NCBI RefSeq assembly: GCF_002355855.1
Contig: NZ_AP017655.1
Span: 2,323,501-2,387,500, forward strand
Reading direction: 5' to 3'
Length of the DNA: 64,000 nt
From: Sphingobium cloacae
GTDB taxonomy: Bacteria > Pseudomonadota > Alphaproteobacteria > Sphingomonadales > Sphingomonadaceae
Of the stretch, positions 1 to 8,636 are shown one piece after another. How positions within the stretch are numbered: the first letter of the stretch is position 1; each line of letters begins with the position of its first letter. Position numbers and translations under genes: made by a program. A model generated the notes under the pieces. It did not search any database and was not told the DNA's origin. It saw nothing but the letters and a program-made list of their open reading frames with translations.

Positions 1-1503
1 CCAGAGGCCCGCTTCCTTCAGGAGAATGTCGACTTCGAGGAGATCGGAAACGCTCTCCGCCTTGGAGATGATATAATGGGCGATGCATGGCGGGCCGTAG
101 GCGCGGTGCGCTTCGGCCGCCGCTTCCACGATGGCGAGTTCGGACACGGTTTCCTCCGAATAGTCCGAAAAGCGCGTGCCCAGCGGCCGGTTGCTCGCCA
201 GTTCGCGGCGGAGCAGGGCGATGCGGGCGTCTTCGTCGAGCGCGGCATAGTCCTGCTCGACCCCCGCCACCTTCAGCAGTTCGGCGACGACGCGCTGGTG
301 CACGTCGCTATTCTGCCGCATGTCGAGCGTGGCGAGGTGGAAGCCGAACGTCTCCACCGCGCGGATCAGGCGGCCGAGCGCCCCGCCGGTCGCCAGCGCG
401 CCGTCCCCTTCGCTCGCCAGGCCCTGCGCCACGGTGACGAGGTCGCGGCGGAAATCGGCGGGGCTGTCATAGGCTTCGCCCCGGAGCGCGGAGGGACGCG
501 GCGGCGCCTGGCCCGCGCGCGCGCCATAAGTGGCGGCGAGACGGGCATAGATGCCGGAAATGGCGCGGCGATAAGGCTCATCCCGACGGCTGGGCGCAGT
601 ATCGCCGCTGGCTTCGGCGAGGTCCAGCACCGGCTGGGGCACATGCGCGAGTTCGGTCGAGAGCGAAAGCTCCGCGCCCAGCGCATGCAGCGCTTCGAGA
701 TAATAGCCCAGCGCCGACTGGCAGGCGCGCGACAGGGCGAAGCGCAACTGCGGCGCCTGGACAAAGGGATTGCCGTCGCGGTCGCCGCCGATCCATGAGC
801 CCACGCGCAGGAAGCTGGGCGGGCGGGATTCCAGCACACGTTCCCACCGGGCATAAAGGGCGGGCAGCACGGGCAGGAAGATGTCGCGCAGAGTGGTGAG
901 GACATTCTCGATCTCGTCCGCGACGAACAGCTTTTCCCGGCGCAGCGGCCGCGTCTGCCAGAGCAGCGCGATCTGGCGGAAGATCGCTTCCTCCAGATTC
1001 TCGCCATCGTCCGTTTCGGTCCGGCCCGCGTCGCGCAGGCGCATGAGGTCGGCGATGCGGTTGCGATGGTCGATCATGCTCTTGCGCCGCACCTCGGTCG
1101 GGTGGGCGGTGAGCACGGGTACGACCAGCGCCTCTTCCAGCAGCCTGAGCACGGCGTCGCGGCCGACGCCTTCCTTCTCCAGCCGGTCGAGCGCCGAGGC
1201 GACGTCCGCGCCCGGCTCCGCCGCGACGCCCTGCCGGTCTTCGGCCAGATTGGCGAGCATCGAGAAGAGCATGAAACCGCGCACGAAGCTGAGCGTGTCG
1301 TCGAGGCTCAGCGCATCGAGGCCGGTGTCGGTGACATCCGCCCCCTGGATGCCCCGCGCCCGGTCGACCGAGGCGGAACGGATATATTCGGTCTGGCGGT
1401 AGAGATGATCCCCGCCATAGGCCCGGATCACGTCGCCCAGCAGGCGGCCGAGATAGCGGATGTCGGGGTTCTGCGTGATCGCCGGAGGTGCAAGAGTCGC
1501 CAT
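1..1503 (-). CDS. ppc: Phosphoenolpyruvate carboxylase, N-terminal part (cut by window edge)
   Basis: Catalyses PEP + bicarbonate to oxaloacetate, an anaplerotic cytoplasmic reaction. The minus-strand frame is open from an ATG to the left edge without a stop, about 500 codons of a family usually near 900, so only the N-terminal part is visible. Two PEP carboxylase signatures are present: LTAHPTEVRRKS with the catalytic histidine at about residue 134, and GSWIGGDRDGNPFV further on. The gene is divergent from the HerA-type ATPase with about 100 bases between the starts. Very sure of the family; the C-terminal half cannot be judged. Confidence 0.96.
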   Translation of the reverse strand, partial: MATLAPPAITQNPDIRYLGRLLGDVIRAYGGDHLYRQTEYIRSASVDRARGIQGADVTDTGLDALSLDDTLSFVRGFMLFSMLANLAEDRQGVAAEPGADVASALDRLEKEGVGRDAVLRLLEEALVVPVLTAHPTEVRRKSMIDHRNRIADLMRLRDAGRTETDDGENLEEAIFRQIALLWQTRPLRREKLFVADEIENVLTTLRDIFLPVLPALYARWERVLESRPPSFLRVGSWIGGDRDGNPFVQAPQLRFALSRACQSALGYYLEALHALGAELSLSTELAHVPQPVLDLAEASGDTAPSRRDEPYRRAISGIYARLAATYGARAGQAPPRPSALRGEAYDSPADFRRDLVTVAQGLASEGDGALATGGALGRLIRAVETFGFHLATLDMRQNSDVHQRVVAELLKVAGVEQDYAALDEDARIALLRRELASNRPLGTRFSDYSEETVSELAIVEAAAEAHRAYGPPCIAHYIISKAESVSDLLEVDILLKEAGLW

Positions 1504-1600
1504 GGGTGGATGCTGCACCGCACCAAATAGCGGGTCAAGCGGAAGCTGCGGTTCGCGGCAGGGCTTGCGCGGGAGGCGCCGGCTGGGCCAAAGGACATGC

Positions 1601-3055
1601 GTGACCGCCAGTATCAGCATAGGAAGCGACAGCAACGGCAACCCCGTGCTGGTCGATGTGGAGGAGTTGCTCGCCACCCGCCTGCTCGTCCAGGGCAATT
1701 CGGGGTCGGGCAAGTCGCACCTCCTGCGCCGCCTGCTGGAGGAAAGCGCCGCCTTGGTGCAGCAGGTGGTGATCGATCCGGAGGGCGACTTCGTGACGCT
1801 GGCCGACGAATATGGCCATGTGGTGATCGACGCGGGCGATTATAACGAACGCGAGATCGTGAAGATGGCGGCGCGGATTCGCGAACATCGCGCCTCCGTG
1901 GTGCTGAGCCTCGAATCGCTGGAACTGGAAGCGCAGATGAAATGCGCCGCCACTTTCCTGTCGACCCTGTTCGATGCGCCGCGCGACCATTGGTATCCCG
2001 CCCTGGTGGTGGTGGACGAGGCGCAGATGTTCGCGCCGGTGGCGGCGGGCGACGTGTCGGACGAGGCGCGGCGGCTGTCGCTGGCCGCCATGACGAACCT
2101 GATGTGCCGGGGGCGCAAGCGCGGCCTGGCCGGGGTGATCGCGACGCAGCGCCTGGCGAAGCTCGCCAAGAATGTGGCGGCCGAGGCGTCGAACTTCCTG
2201 ATGGGGCGCACGTTCCTCGACATCGACATGGCGCGGGCGGCCGACCTTCTGGGGATGGAACGGCGGCAGGCGGAACAGATCCGCGATCTGGAGCGCGGGC
2301 GGTTCCTGGCGCTGGGTCCGGCGATCTGCCGCCGTCCGGTCGCGGTGAAGATCGGATCGGTCAAGACCAGCACGCGGGGCGGCACGCACAAGCTGATGCC
2401 GCCACCCGTCGCGGCGACGGAGGATTTGCAGGAACTGCTGTTCGCGCAGGGGGAGGAAGAGAGCCCTCTGCCCGCGCCACCGCCCCGGCCCGAACCCGCG
2501 CCGCTTCCCGCCGAGGAAGTGATGCGCGCGCTCGCCGCCGCGCCTTCGGCCAAGCCGGTCGAGCCGGAGTTCGACATGGGCGAATCCGACGGCGTGATCG
2601 TCGAGGTGCTGGAGGAGATCGTCGCCGACCTGGGCGAAGCGCAGCCCAGCGTTGCGACGCTCTATCAGGATTTCACCGTGCGCTGCCGGATGAAGGGGCT
2701 GAAACGCGCGCCCATCGACCTGCCCGCCTTCCGCAAGCGCTTCGCCATGGCGCAGGCGGGGATGGCCGATGCTGCCGATCCGCGCTGGGACGATGCGCTG
2801 CGGGCGGCCGAGCCCCTGCCGGAGGATATGCTCGCGCCCTTCCTGCTGATCGCGCGGGCGGCGATGCACGGCCTGCCCTGCCCGGGCGATGCGGAACTGG
2901 CGCGCGCCTATGGCACCAGCTCGCCGGGGCGGGTGCGGCGGCTGATCGACTATATGGAACGGCAGGGGGTGATCGTGGCGCGGACGGATTTCGGCGGGCG
3001 GCGCTCCATCGGCGTGCCGCAACTGGGGCTTTCGACGGCGGCGGCGGAAGGATGA
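1601..3055 (+). CDS. HerA/DUF87-type P-loop ATPase
   Basis: A 484-residue ATPase of the HerA/FtsK-like (DUF87) type. Walker A is GNSGSGKS at residues 32-39 and Walker B is ALVVVDEAQMF around residue 130; a GRKRGL and ATQR segment follows, as in HerA sensors. The C-terminal third is proline- and alanine-rich, then has a helical region that could be a small winged helix. I chose the GTG start because AAAGGA lies about 6 bases upstream; the frame stays open further 5' but without family-like sequence. It overlaps the next gene by 4 bases (ATGA), so the two are probably co-transcribed. HerA relatives are DNA translocases, but the role of this bacterial branch is not established here. Confidence 0.88.
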   Translation: MTASISIGSDSNGNPVLVDVEELLATRLLVQGNSGSGKSHLLRRLLEESAALVQQVVIDPEGDFVTLADEYGHVVIDAGDYNEREIVKMAARIREHRASVVLSLESLELEAQMKCAATFLSTLFDAPRDHWYPALVVVDEAQMFAPVAAGDVSDEARRLSLAAMTNLMCRGRKRGLAGVIATQRLAKLAKNVAAEASNFLMGRTFLDIDMARAADLLGMERRQAEQIRDLERGRFLALGPAICRRPVAVKIGSVKTSTRGGTHKLMPPPVAATEDLQELLFAQGEEESPLPAPPPRPEPAPLPAEEVMRALAAAPSAKPVEPEFDMGESDGVIVEVLEEIVADLGEAQPSVATLYQDFTVRCRMKGLKRAPIDLPAFRKRFAMAQAGMADAADPRWDDALRAAEPLPEDMLAPFLLIARAAMHGLPCPGDAELARAYGTSSPGRVRRLIDYMERQGVIVARTDFGGRRSIGVPQLGLSTAAAEG

Positions 3056-3519
3056 GCGAACCGGCCGTCCTTTTCGTGTGCCTGGGCAATATCTGCCGCT
3101 CGCCCCTGGCGGAGGCGGCGTTCCGCGAACAGGCGGAGCGGGCGCGGCTGGCGGCGATCGCGGATTCGGCGGGCACGGGCGACTGGCATGTCGGCTCTCC
3201 GCCCGATCCGCGCGCGCAGGCGGTGGCGCTGCGCCACGGGATTGACATCAGCGCTTATCGCGGGCGGCAGGTGCAGGCGGAGGATTTCCATCGCTTCGGC
3301 CATATCTTCGCGCTGGATGGCGCCAATCTGCGCGACCTGCGGCGCATCCGCCCGGCGAACGGGAGGGCCCATCTGGGACTGCTGATGGACCTCGTGCCGG
3401 GGCGCGAGGGGACCAATGTGACCGATCCCTATTTCGGCGATGCGACGGGGTTCGACGTGACGTGGAACGATGTGACGGCGGCGGCGGCCGCTCTGGTGGG
3501 GAAGCTGCTGGGGCGGTAG
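3052..3519 (+). CDS. Low-molecular-weight protein-tyrosine phosphatase
   Basis: A 155-residue cytoplasmic phosphatase that removes phosphate from tyrosine residues through a cysteinyl-phosphate intermediate. The P-loop VCLGNICRSP sits at residues 8-17, with the nucleophilic Cys and the binding Arg, and the general-acid loop appears as TDPYFG near residue 123. Length is normal for the family. The ATG overlaps the stop of the HerA-type ATPase (ATGA), suggesting translational coupling. Many relatives regulate exopolysaccharide kinases, but no polysaccharide genes are nearby. An arsenate-reductase role is unlikely because the extra cysteines of ArsC are not seen. Confidence 0.93.
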   Translation: MSEPAVLFVCLGNICRSPLAEAAFREQAERARLAAIADSAGTGDWHVGSPPDPRAQAVALRHGIDISAYRGRQVQAEDFHRFGHIFALDGANLRDLRRIRPANGRAHLGLLMDLVPGREGTNVTDPYFGDATGFDVTWNDVTAAAAALVGKLLGR

Positions 3520-3694
3520 GCGCGGCGGCGGCCCTCGTGCCGGACCGGCGCAGGCATGGCGCGCCCATCCATCCCTTTCCCTCCGGGCGCGGGCGCGTTA
3601 GGCGTGACGCCATGCCCGGACGCCCGTTTCCCATGCCCACAGCGACCATGCCGGTTGCGCGGCCCGCCTCGGTCCCGACCTTGCAGGATCGGCG

Positions 3695-4873
3695 ATGATC
3701 GCGCCCCGCCCTTCGGCGCTGAGGGATTTTCTGCGGAGCGAAGCCGCGGGCGGCATCCTCCTGATGGCCGCGGCGGCTTTGGCGATGATCGTCGCCAACA
3801 GCCCGCTGGCCGACGGCTATTTCCATGGCCTGCATGTGCAGGTCGGCCCGATGTCGGTGCTGCACTGGATCAATGACGGGCTGATGGCGCTTTTCTTCCT
3901 GCTCGTCGGGCTGGAGATCAAGCGGGAGTTTGTCGATGGCCATCTGGCAAGCTGGACAGACCGGGCGCTACCCGCGATCGCGGCGGCCAGCGGCATGGCC
4001 GTGCCCGCGCTGGTCTTTCTTCTGTTTGCCGGATCGACGCCGGGCCTGGCGAAGGGATGGGCGATCCCGGCCGCGACCGACATCGCCTTCGCCATCGGCG
4101 TCATGGCCCTGCTCGGCCCGCGCGTTCCGGCGTCGCTCAAGCTGTTCCTGACCACCGTCGCCATCGTCGACGACATGGGCGCCGTGGCTATCATCGCACT
4201 CGCCTATAGCGGCGGGATCAGCGGGCCGGCATTGCTGGCGGCGGGAATCGTAATGGGGATCATGGTCATCCTGAGCCGGGCGGGCGTGAAGCGGCTCTGG
4301 CCCTATCTGGCGCTGGCCTTCCTGCTATGGCTGGCGGTGCTGCTGTCGGGCGTGCATTCCACCATCGCGGGCGTGCTGGCCGCGGCCCTCATCCCCATCC
4401 GCGTCACGCCGGGCGCGCCGGATGCCCTGGATTCTCCGCTTCACCGGCTGGAGCACGGACTGCACCCCTGGGTCGCTTATGGCATCATACCCCTGTTCGG
4501 TTTCGCCAATGCGGGCGTTTCTTTCGCAGGCCTTGGCTTGGGCGACATGGTGGCGCCCCTGCCGCTCGGCATCGCGGCCGGACTGTTTCTGGGCAAGCAG
4601 GCGGGCGTCTTTTCCGCCCTCTGGCTATGCGTCCGCTCCGGTCTGGCGAGCCAGCCGGCCGGCGCGAACTGGGCGCAGATCCATGGGGTATGCGTGCTGT
4701 GCGGCATCGGCTTCACCATGAGCCTGTTCATCGGCGGACTGGCCTTTCCCGATCCCCGGCTGATGGATGAGGTGAAGATCGGCGTATTGGGCGGTTCGGC
4801 CCTCTCCGCGCTGACAGGCTATGCGCTGTTGCGCGCGACGGGCCAGCGGAGCGGAACGGGAAGGCCGATATGA
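3695..4873 (+). CDS. nhaA: Na+/H+ antiporter NhaA
   Basis: Inner-membrane antiporter that exports Na+ in exchange for protons, used in pH and sodium homeostasis. At 392 residues it has the usual NhaA length, with about a dozen hydrophobic segments. The transport-site aspartates are visible in PAATDIAFAIG and VAIVDDMGAVAI (equivalents of E. coli D133, D163 and D164). The C-terminal GIGFTMSLFIGGLAF segment is also typical. The gene ends 15 bases before the truncated tRNA-Phe copy, so nhaA marks the left backbone flank of the island. Confidence 0.97.
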   Translation: MIAPRPSALRDFLRSEAAGGILLMAAAALAMIVANSPLADGYFHGLHVQVGPMSVLHWINDGLMALFFLLVGLEIKREFVDGHLASWTDRALPAIAAASGMAVPALVFLLFAGSTPGLAKGWAIPAATDIAFAIGVMALLGPRVPASLKLFLTTVAIVDDMGAVAIIALAYSGGISGPALLAAGIVMGIMVILSRAGVKRLWPYLALAFLLWLAVLLSGVHSTIAGVLAAALIPIRVTPGAPDALDSPLHRLEHGLHPWVAYGIIPLFGFANAGVSFAGLGLGDMVAPLPLGIAAGLFLGKQAGVFSALWLCVRSGLASQPAGANWAQIHGVCVLCGIGFTMSLFIGGLAFPDPRLMDEVKIGVLGGSALSALTGYALLRATGQRSGTGRPI

Positions 4874-4888
4874 GAGGTTAGTTGGAAA

Positions 4889-4933
4889 TGGTGCCGGGGA
4901 CGGAGTCGAACCGCCGACACTGCGATTTTCAGT
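4889..4933 (-). repeat. Truncated duplicate of tRNA-Phe 3' half (island left attachment repeat)
   Basis: Forty-five bases match the 3' half of the intact tRNA-Phe at 21918-21963 in the same orientation, from the CCA end through the T arm, variable loop and anticodon stem. One C of the acceptor stem is missing, and similarity stops right after the anticodon region (AGT then TGATATC instead of CGCATGC). It cannot make a tRNA. This is the classic footprint of site-specific integration into a tRNA gene. Confidence 0.93.
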
Positions 4934-4997
4934 TGATATCTATATGCCATGACATATTGAATTTCAAAGCATCTTGAAACCCTGTGCTAGCATCGTG

Positions 4998-6431
4998 CTA
5001 GGCCGCATAGCGCAATTCATCAGGTTCTCGTGCTGCTGTCCTGCTGCGTTGACCAGCAAGCCGGTCCAGCCAGATTTCGCACTGGTCGATATGCCTGACA
5101 GGATCAGTCAGCGGCACACGGTCGATACCACCATCAGCGTTGGGGATCAGCTCACCCCTGAACAGGATGTCGATCATTTCGGAAATGATCTTGGCATCCT
5201 GAGGGATGCGCCAGCTCTCATTGCCGAAGAAACCTTCATGGGCGCGGTGATGGGCTTCGACAAAGGCCTGCACATTATGGTGCATCAGCAGCGGAGAACT
5301 GTCCCCGTCGAGGTCCGACGTGCCGCTGCTGCCGGGGCAGATGTCCGCCATGGTCAGGGCATTGCCGAGCGGCCGAAGCGCGGCAATGCGCTCGCGGCTC
5401 AGGGACCGCGCCTTACGCGCCATTTTCGCATGACAGAAGGCGTTGACGGTCTTCGGCAGGTCCGCTGCCGGGACGGTCGAGACATTGGTGGTTCGGAACG
5501 TCCAGCCATATTCATCGAACATATGGCCGACGATCATGCCGTTCTTGGCGGCGTTGATGAACGGGCTGGCGCTGTCGAAGCTGATCTGGAAATGCTCATA
5601 GCCCCAATGCTCCCGAACACATCGCTGCACCTTGGTCAGCAGACAGCCGATTTCGAGGGTAGAGACACCCAACACATGAACCCAGTCACATTGATGAAGC
5701 AGGCCATCCCTGTGAAGATCGACAAGACGCCGGAGCAATAGGCTGAAATGGTTCTGATGCGCGCCCGCGAAGGCGATGCCCTCGAAGGGATAATGTTTGA
5801 CCGCCTCGTACCAGGTCTTGCTCTCGGCCTCGTTTCGGCCCTGAAGCACATTGAGCAGCCCGGTCGCGCCATGGGTGCGTTCGGCCACGAACTGGTCATT
5901 GTTGATCCGGGTCTGGAGCAGGCAGGCGTTGAAATCGAGCGACTGGCCGTTGGCCTTGCACATGGCCTGTAGATCATGCCCCTCCCCGATCAGGCGCGCG
6001 ACATGCTCTTTCATAAACCCCGCTGCAATACCCCCGGTTGGAAAGTCCAGAACCATCGACCAGTCCGCAACGCCCTCCATCCATTTCAGCATCCGGCGGG
6101 CAGTTATATCCTTCTCGAATTCGATGGTCCCGCGCGACACCTGAAAGCCGCCGCTATCACCCAAGATGATGGTTTCGGCGCGATCCCGTTGCGCGACCAT
6201 GCAGGCTTTGGGCTTCATCGCTTCGGTTCGGATCACCTGACCCGCGCTGTAGAGGCCGAAGGGATAGCAGAAATAAGGATTGCCCGACCGGAGAAAGTCC
6301 AGATCATCCGGCACCAAGCTGGCAATCTGGCGCTTGAATCGCCCGTTTTTGGCGAAGTCAGCATAGGTGGCGCTGATCGCGGGAAGGTAGATAGCGCGGT
6401 TTGCGGCCGATAGTCCGGCTTTGGTCAGCAT
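4998..6431 (-). CDS. tRNA-guanine-transglycosylase-fold protein, DpdA-like
   Basis: A 477-residue protein with the core residues of the TGT (queuine/7-deazaguanine base-exchange) fold: GDSGGFQVS at 91-99 (TGT Asp102 region), MVLDFPTGG at 126-134 (Asp156 region), VLQG at 195-198 (Gln203 region), FEGIAFAG near 217 (base-binding glycines), VLGVST near 254, and FDSASP at 285-290, where Asp286 matches the nucleophile Asp280. The zinc site CxCxxC of housekeeping TGT is absent. DpdA proteins use this fold to put 7-deazaguanines into DNA, which fits an island gene better than tRNA modification. Start supported by AAGGAG 9 bases upstream. No preQ0 synthesis genes are nearby; substrate and target are inference. 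Confidence 0.72.
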   Translation of the reverse strand: MLTKAGLSAANRAIYLPAISATYADFAKNGRFKRQIASLVPDDLDFLRSGNPYFCYPFGLYSAGQVIRTEAMKPKACMVAQRDRAETIILGDSGGFQVSRGTIEFEKDITARRMLKWMEGVADWSMVLDFPTGGIAAGFMKEHVARLIGEGHDLQAMCKANGQSLDFNACLLQTRINNDQFVAERTHGATGLLNVLQGRNEAESKTWYEAVKHYPFEGIAFAGAHQNHFSLLLRRLVDLHRDGLLHQCDWVHVLGVSTLEIGCLLTKVQRCVREHWGYEHFQISFDSASPFINAAKNGMIVGHMFDEYGWTFRTTNVSTVPAADLPKTVNAFCHAKMARKARSLSRERIAALRPLGNALTMADICPGSSGTSDLDGDSSPLLMHHNVQAFVEAHHRAHEGFFGNESWRIPQDAKIISEMIDILFRGELIPNADGGIDRVPLTDPVRHIDQCEIWLDRLAGQRSRTAAREPDELRYAA

Positions 6432-6508
6432 GGGGAGGGTCTCCTTGGATCACCCGCCATGCCTGCGCCATTATTGAAAAATGATGAGCGAGCAACACGC
6501 AACTCTTT

Positions 6509-6538
6509 GAAAAGATTTTAGCCGCTAAAGATTCCCGG
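6509..6538 (+). promoter_or_regulatory. Shared palindromic element, copy 1
   Basis: The perfect inverted repeat TTTAGC-C-GCTAAA (6517-6529) is preceded by GAAAAGAT and followed by GATTCCCGG. It lies between the divergent TGT-like gene (85 bases from its start) and the 516-residue gene (28 bases from its start). A near-identical element occurs at 9678-9705 between another divergent pair in the same module. It is likely an operator or promoter element for one regulator; no regulator gene is recognised. Confidence 0.6.
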
Positions 6539-6557
6539 ACCATCATCCGAGGACATC

Positions 6558-8108
6558 ATGCCGCTTTCCCTGACGAAGAATTCCCTCGAAGGCCAGCTTG
6601 AACAGATGCAAAGCGCCTTCGAGACGATCCGCCATAAAGCGCAAGATTATGAGCAGCATGAGAAGGGCACCATCGCCAAGCTCTATGCGACGCTCACCGA
6701 TCTCTATTCCTTCGGCGAGACGATCCGGGCTGCGATGGATGAGGATGGCAATCCATTAACGCAGCAGTTTATCATCCATCGCGGCGGGAAGTGGAACAGG
6801 CCAGCGCAGGCCAATCCCTATATCGCTCTGCTCGGCCTGACGTTCAGTGGTCTGTCGGCACCGTTGAAATCGCAATATGCCCAGGTGCTGCATCATGCCC
6901 ACAGGACGAATGTTCCCGTCAAGGATTTCGGGCGATGGCTGATCGCGGGCAACGGGATCAAGGGGCGGCTGGAAGAAGCCACCGAACTGACCGGCGGCAC
7001 GGCGCGGCAGATCAACGCCAAGGCCAGACTATCCCGGCTGGCTCATGCGAAATCACTTCTGAGCGGTGGCCCCCGGTCCACGCCCGTGTCGTTGCCGGTG
7101 GCAACCACGCACAAGGGTTTTGCGACCGTGCTGGTGGAAATCGACGGCAACAACAATGCGTCCATCCTGCGTGTGCTGGATACGGAGGACAGCAGGATCG
7201 ACCCGCTGCTCCTGAAACTGGAACCGGGCACGGCGACGGCGCTGGACATGTCGGCGCAGCGTCCCTTGGGCAGATTGCACCGGGCCATCAACCTGATCCT
7301 GAGCCTGATCGACATCAGAGGGCTGAGCGACGTTCATATCCGGATCGTCAATCGCATGGAGCGTGGGCGCTCCATTTGCTGCGTTCAGGCTGTCGCGACC
7401 ACCTACAGCTATATGTGGGCAGGGTTTGTGCTGGAAGGCCATCTGCCCATGTTACCGGTCAATCATATCCTTGCGCTTGATATGAGCGGCGCGCAGGATT
7501 TCCAGAGCAGCTTTGCCCAGTTCGAGGATTGGGACATCTTGGCGGGAACAGCCGGTTATGCGCTTGTCGCGGCTAGCCCCCTGACGAAAACCATAGCCTT
7601 GTCGTCTTTGCCATCAGACAAAGGGTTTCGCGTCGGTGCACCTATTGCGATAGGGGAAGATGCGTTCACATTGGATCAGGCGCGGACGGGCGATGTCCTT
7701 GCATTCATCGACCAATGGCGGGCGGACACCAAACGGCAGAACGCGCAGCGCAAGATTCTACGGCAATCGCCCCGCCGACTGGCGATGCGTCTGAGCCATG
7801 GCGGGCTTCAGCTTGTCCGCGACGATGCGCCCAATATCATGACGGATTTCCTGTCCACCAAGCGCCGCAACGGCTTTGCGGAACCGCGTTGGCTGGCCGT
7901 GGCCGATGTCGAGCGGGTTTGCCGGACCTTTGGCACCCATGAATGCGATGCGACGGGCTGGTTCATGGACAGCGACGTGGCCGATGCCGCCTTGCAGTTC
8001 ACCGCCGTTTTTATGGCTGCGGATGGGACGCAGGATGTCCTCACCCTCCTGCTTCCTACCGTCATTAGCAATGGGATGCATTATGCCCAGTGCTGCGCGG
8101 ACATATAG
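6558..8108 (+). CDS. Unrecognised island protein (516 residues)
   Basis: I do not recognise this family. Residues 1-60 are charged and helical, possibly a coiled coil (QLEQMQSAFETIRHKAQDY region). The middle and C-terminal parts look like a mixed alpha/beta soluble protein with no membrane segment, signal peptide, Walker motif or clear nuclease motif. The start has GAGG about 6 bases upstream and faces the TGT-like gene across a short divergent promoter region with a palindromic element. Its codon use is less GC-extreme than the backbone. The shared promoter region suggests it works with the TGT-like protein, which is inference from position only. Confidence 0.8.
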   Translation: MPLSLTKNSLEGQLEQMQSAFETIRHKAQDYEQHEKGTIAKLYATLTDLYSFGETIRAAMDEDGNPLTQQFIIHRGGKWNRPAQANPYIALLGLTFSGLSAPLKSQYAQVLHHAHRTNVPVKDFGRWLIAGNGIKGRLEEATELTGGTARQINAKARLSRLAHAKSLLSGGPRSTPVSLPVATTHKGFATVLVEIDGNNNASILRVLDTEDSRIDPLLLKLEPGTATALDMSAQRPLGRLHRAINLILSLIDIRGLSDVHIRIVNRMERGRSICCVQAVATTYSYMWAGFVLEGHLPMLPVNHILALDMSGAQDFQSSFAQFEDWDILAGTAGYALVAASPLTKTIALSSLPSDKGFRVGAPIAIGEDAFTLDQARTGDVLAFIDQWRADTKRQNAQRKILRQSPRRLAMRLSHGGLQLVRDDAPNIMTDFLSTKRRNGFAEPRWLAVADVERVCRTFGTHECDATGWFMDSDVADAALQFTAVFMAADGTQDVLTLLLPTVISNGMHYAQCCADI

Positions 8109-8200
8109 GAAGCTAACGCGAGAGTGGGAGCGGACTGGCGCCCCGAGCAGTGCCAAGATAAAGCGGACGAACGTCAACGCAACCTAACGGGATAGTGATA

Positions 8201-8602
8201 ATGGGCCTGTTCGATTTAAACTCCTTTCTGGCGGTTGGCGGATTTATTATTGGCGTAGTCGGATTGCTATATGCCTTTTACCAAGGATCTGAGAAGAAAA
8301 AATTGGAGGGATTTGTCAAATCTCAAAATTGGCATCTTTATTCGAAAACAAACAATGCAAATGGCCAGCTTCAATTAGCCGTCAAGCTATATCGGGAAAG
8401 GTATAAGGATAAATTAGATCCGGATGTATTAGCCAATTTAGAAAAATCAGATGCTTGGTGTCAGGATGTTTTTAAAGAAGTAATTCGGCAAATTCAGCTT
8501 TCGGAAAAAGCCTTTGATAGCACACTGATTGACCATTGGATTAGCACAGGAAAAATAAATGAGCATCACGCTAACGCTCTATTCCGAAATCTGATCCCCT
8601 AG
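8201..8602 (+). CDS. Small A/T-rich membrane-anchored protein, unknown
   Basis: A 133-residue protein with one N-terminal hydrophobic helix (about residues 8-28, AVGGFIIGVVGLLYAFYQ) and then a charged soluble domain. It is clearly more A/T-rich than everything around it, which suggests recent separate acquisition. The ATG at 8201 is preferred; a GTG two codons earlier is possible. It lies about 90 bases after the 516-residue gene and ends convergently with the glycosylase-like gene 34 bases away. No family is recognised. Confidence 0.72.
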   Translation: MGLFDLNSFLAVGGFIIGVVGLLYAFYQGSEKKKLEGFVKSQNWHLYSKTNNANGQLQLAVKLYRERYKDKLDPDVLANLEKSDAWCQDVFKEVIRQIQLSEKAFDSTLIDHWISTGKINEHHANALFRNLIP

Positions 8603-8636
8603 GACAAATGATAATGGTGGAGCATCTGCCTAGCAA

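Noticed and set aside
4889..4933. Second tRNA-Phe gene
   Set aside because: Only the 3' half is present and the acceptor stem has a deletion; no D arm or 5' acceptor strand exists.
4998..6431. Housekeeping tRNA-guanine transglycosylase (tgt)
   Set aside because: The zinc-binding CxCxxC...H is missing and motif FDSASP replaces FDCVMPTR, so it is not the ordinary queuosine enzyme.
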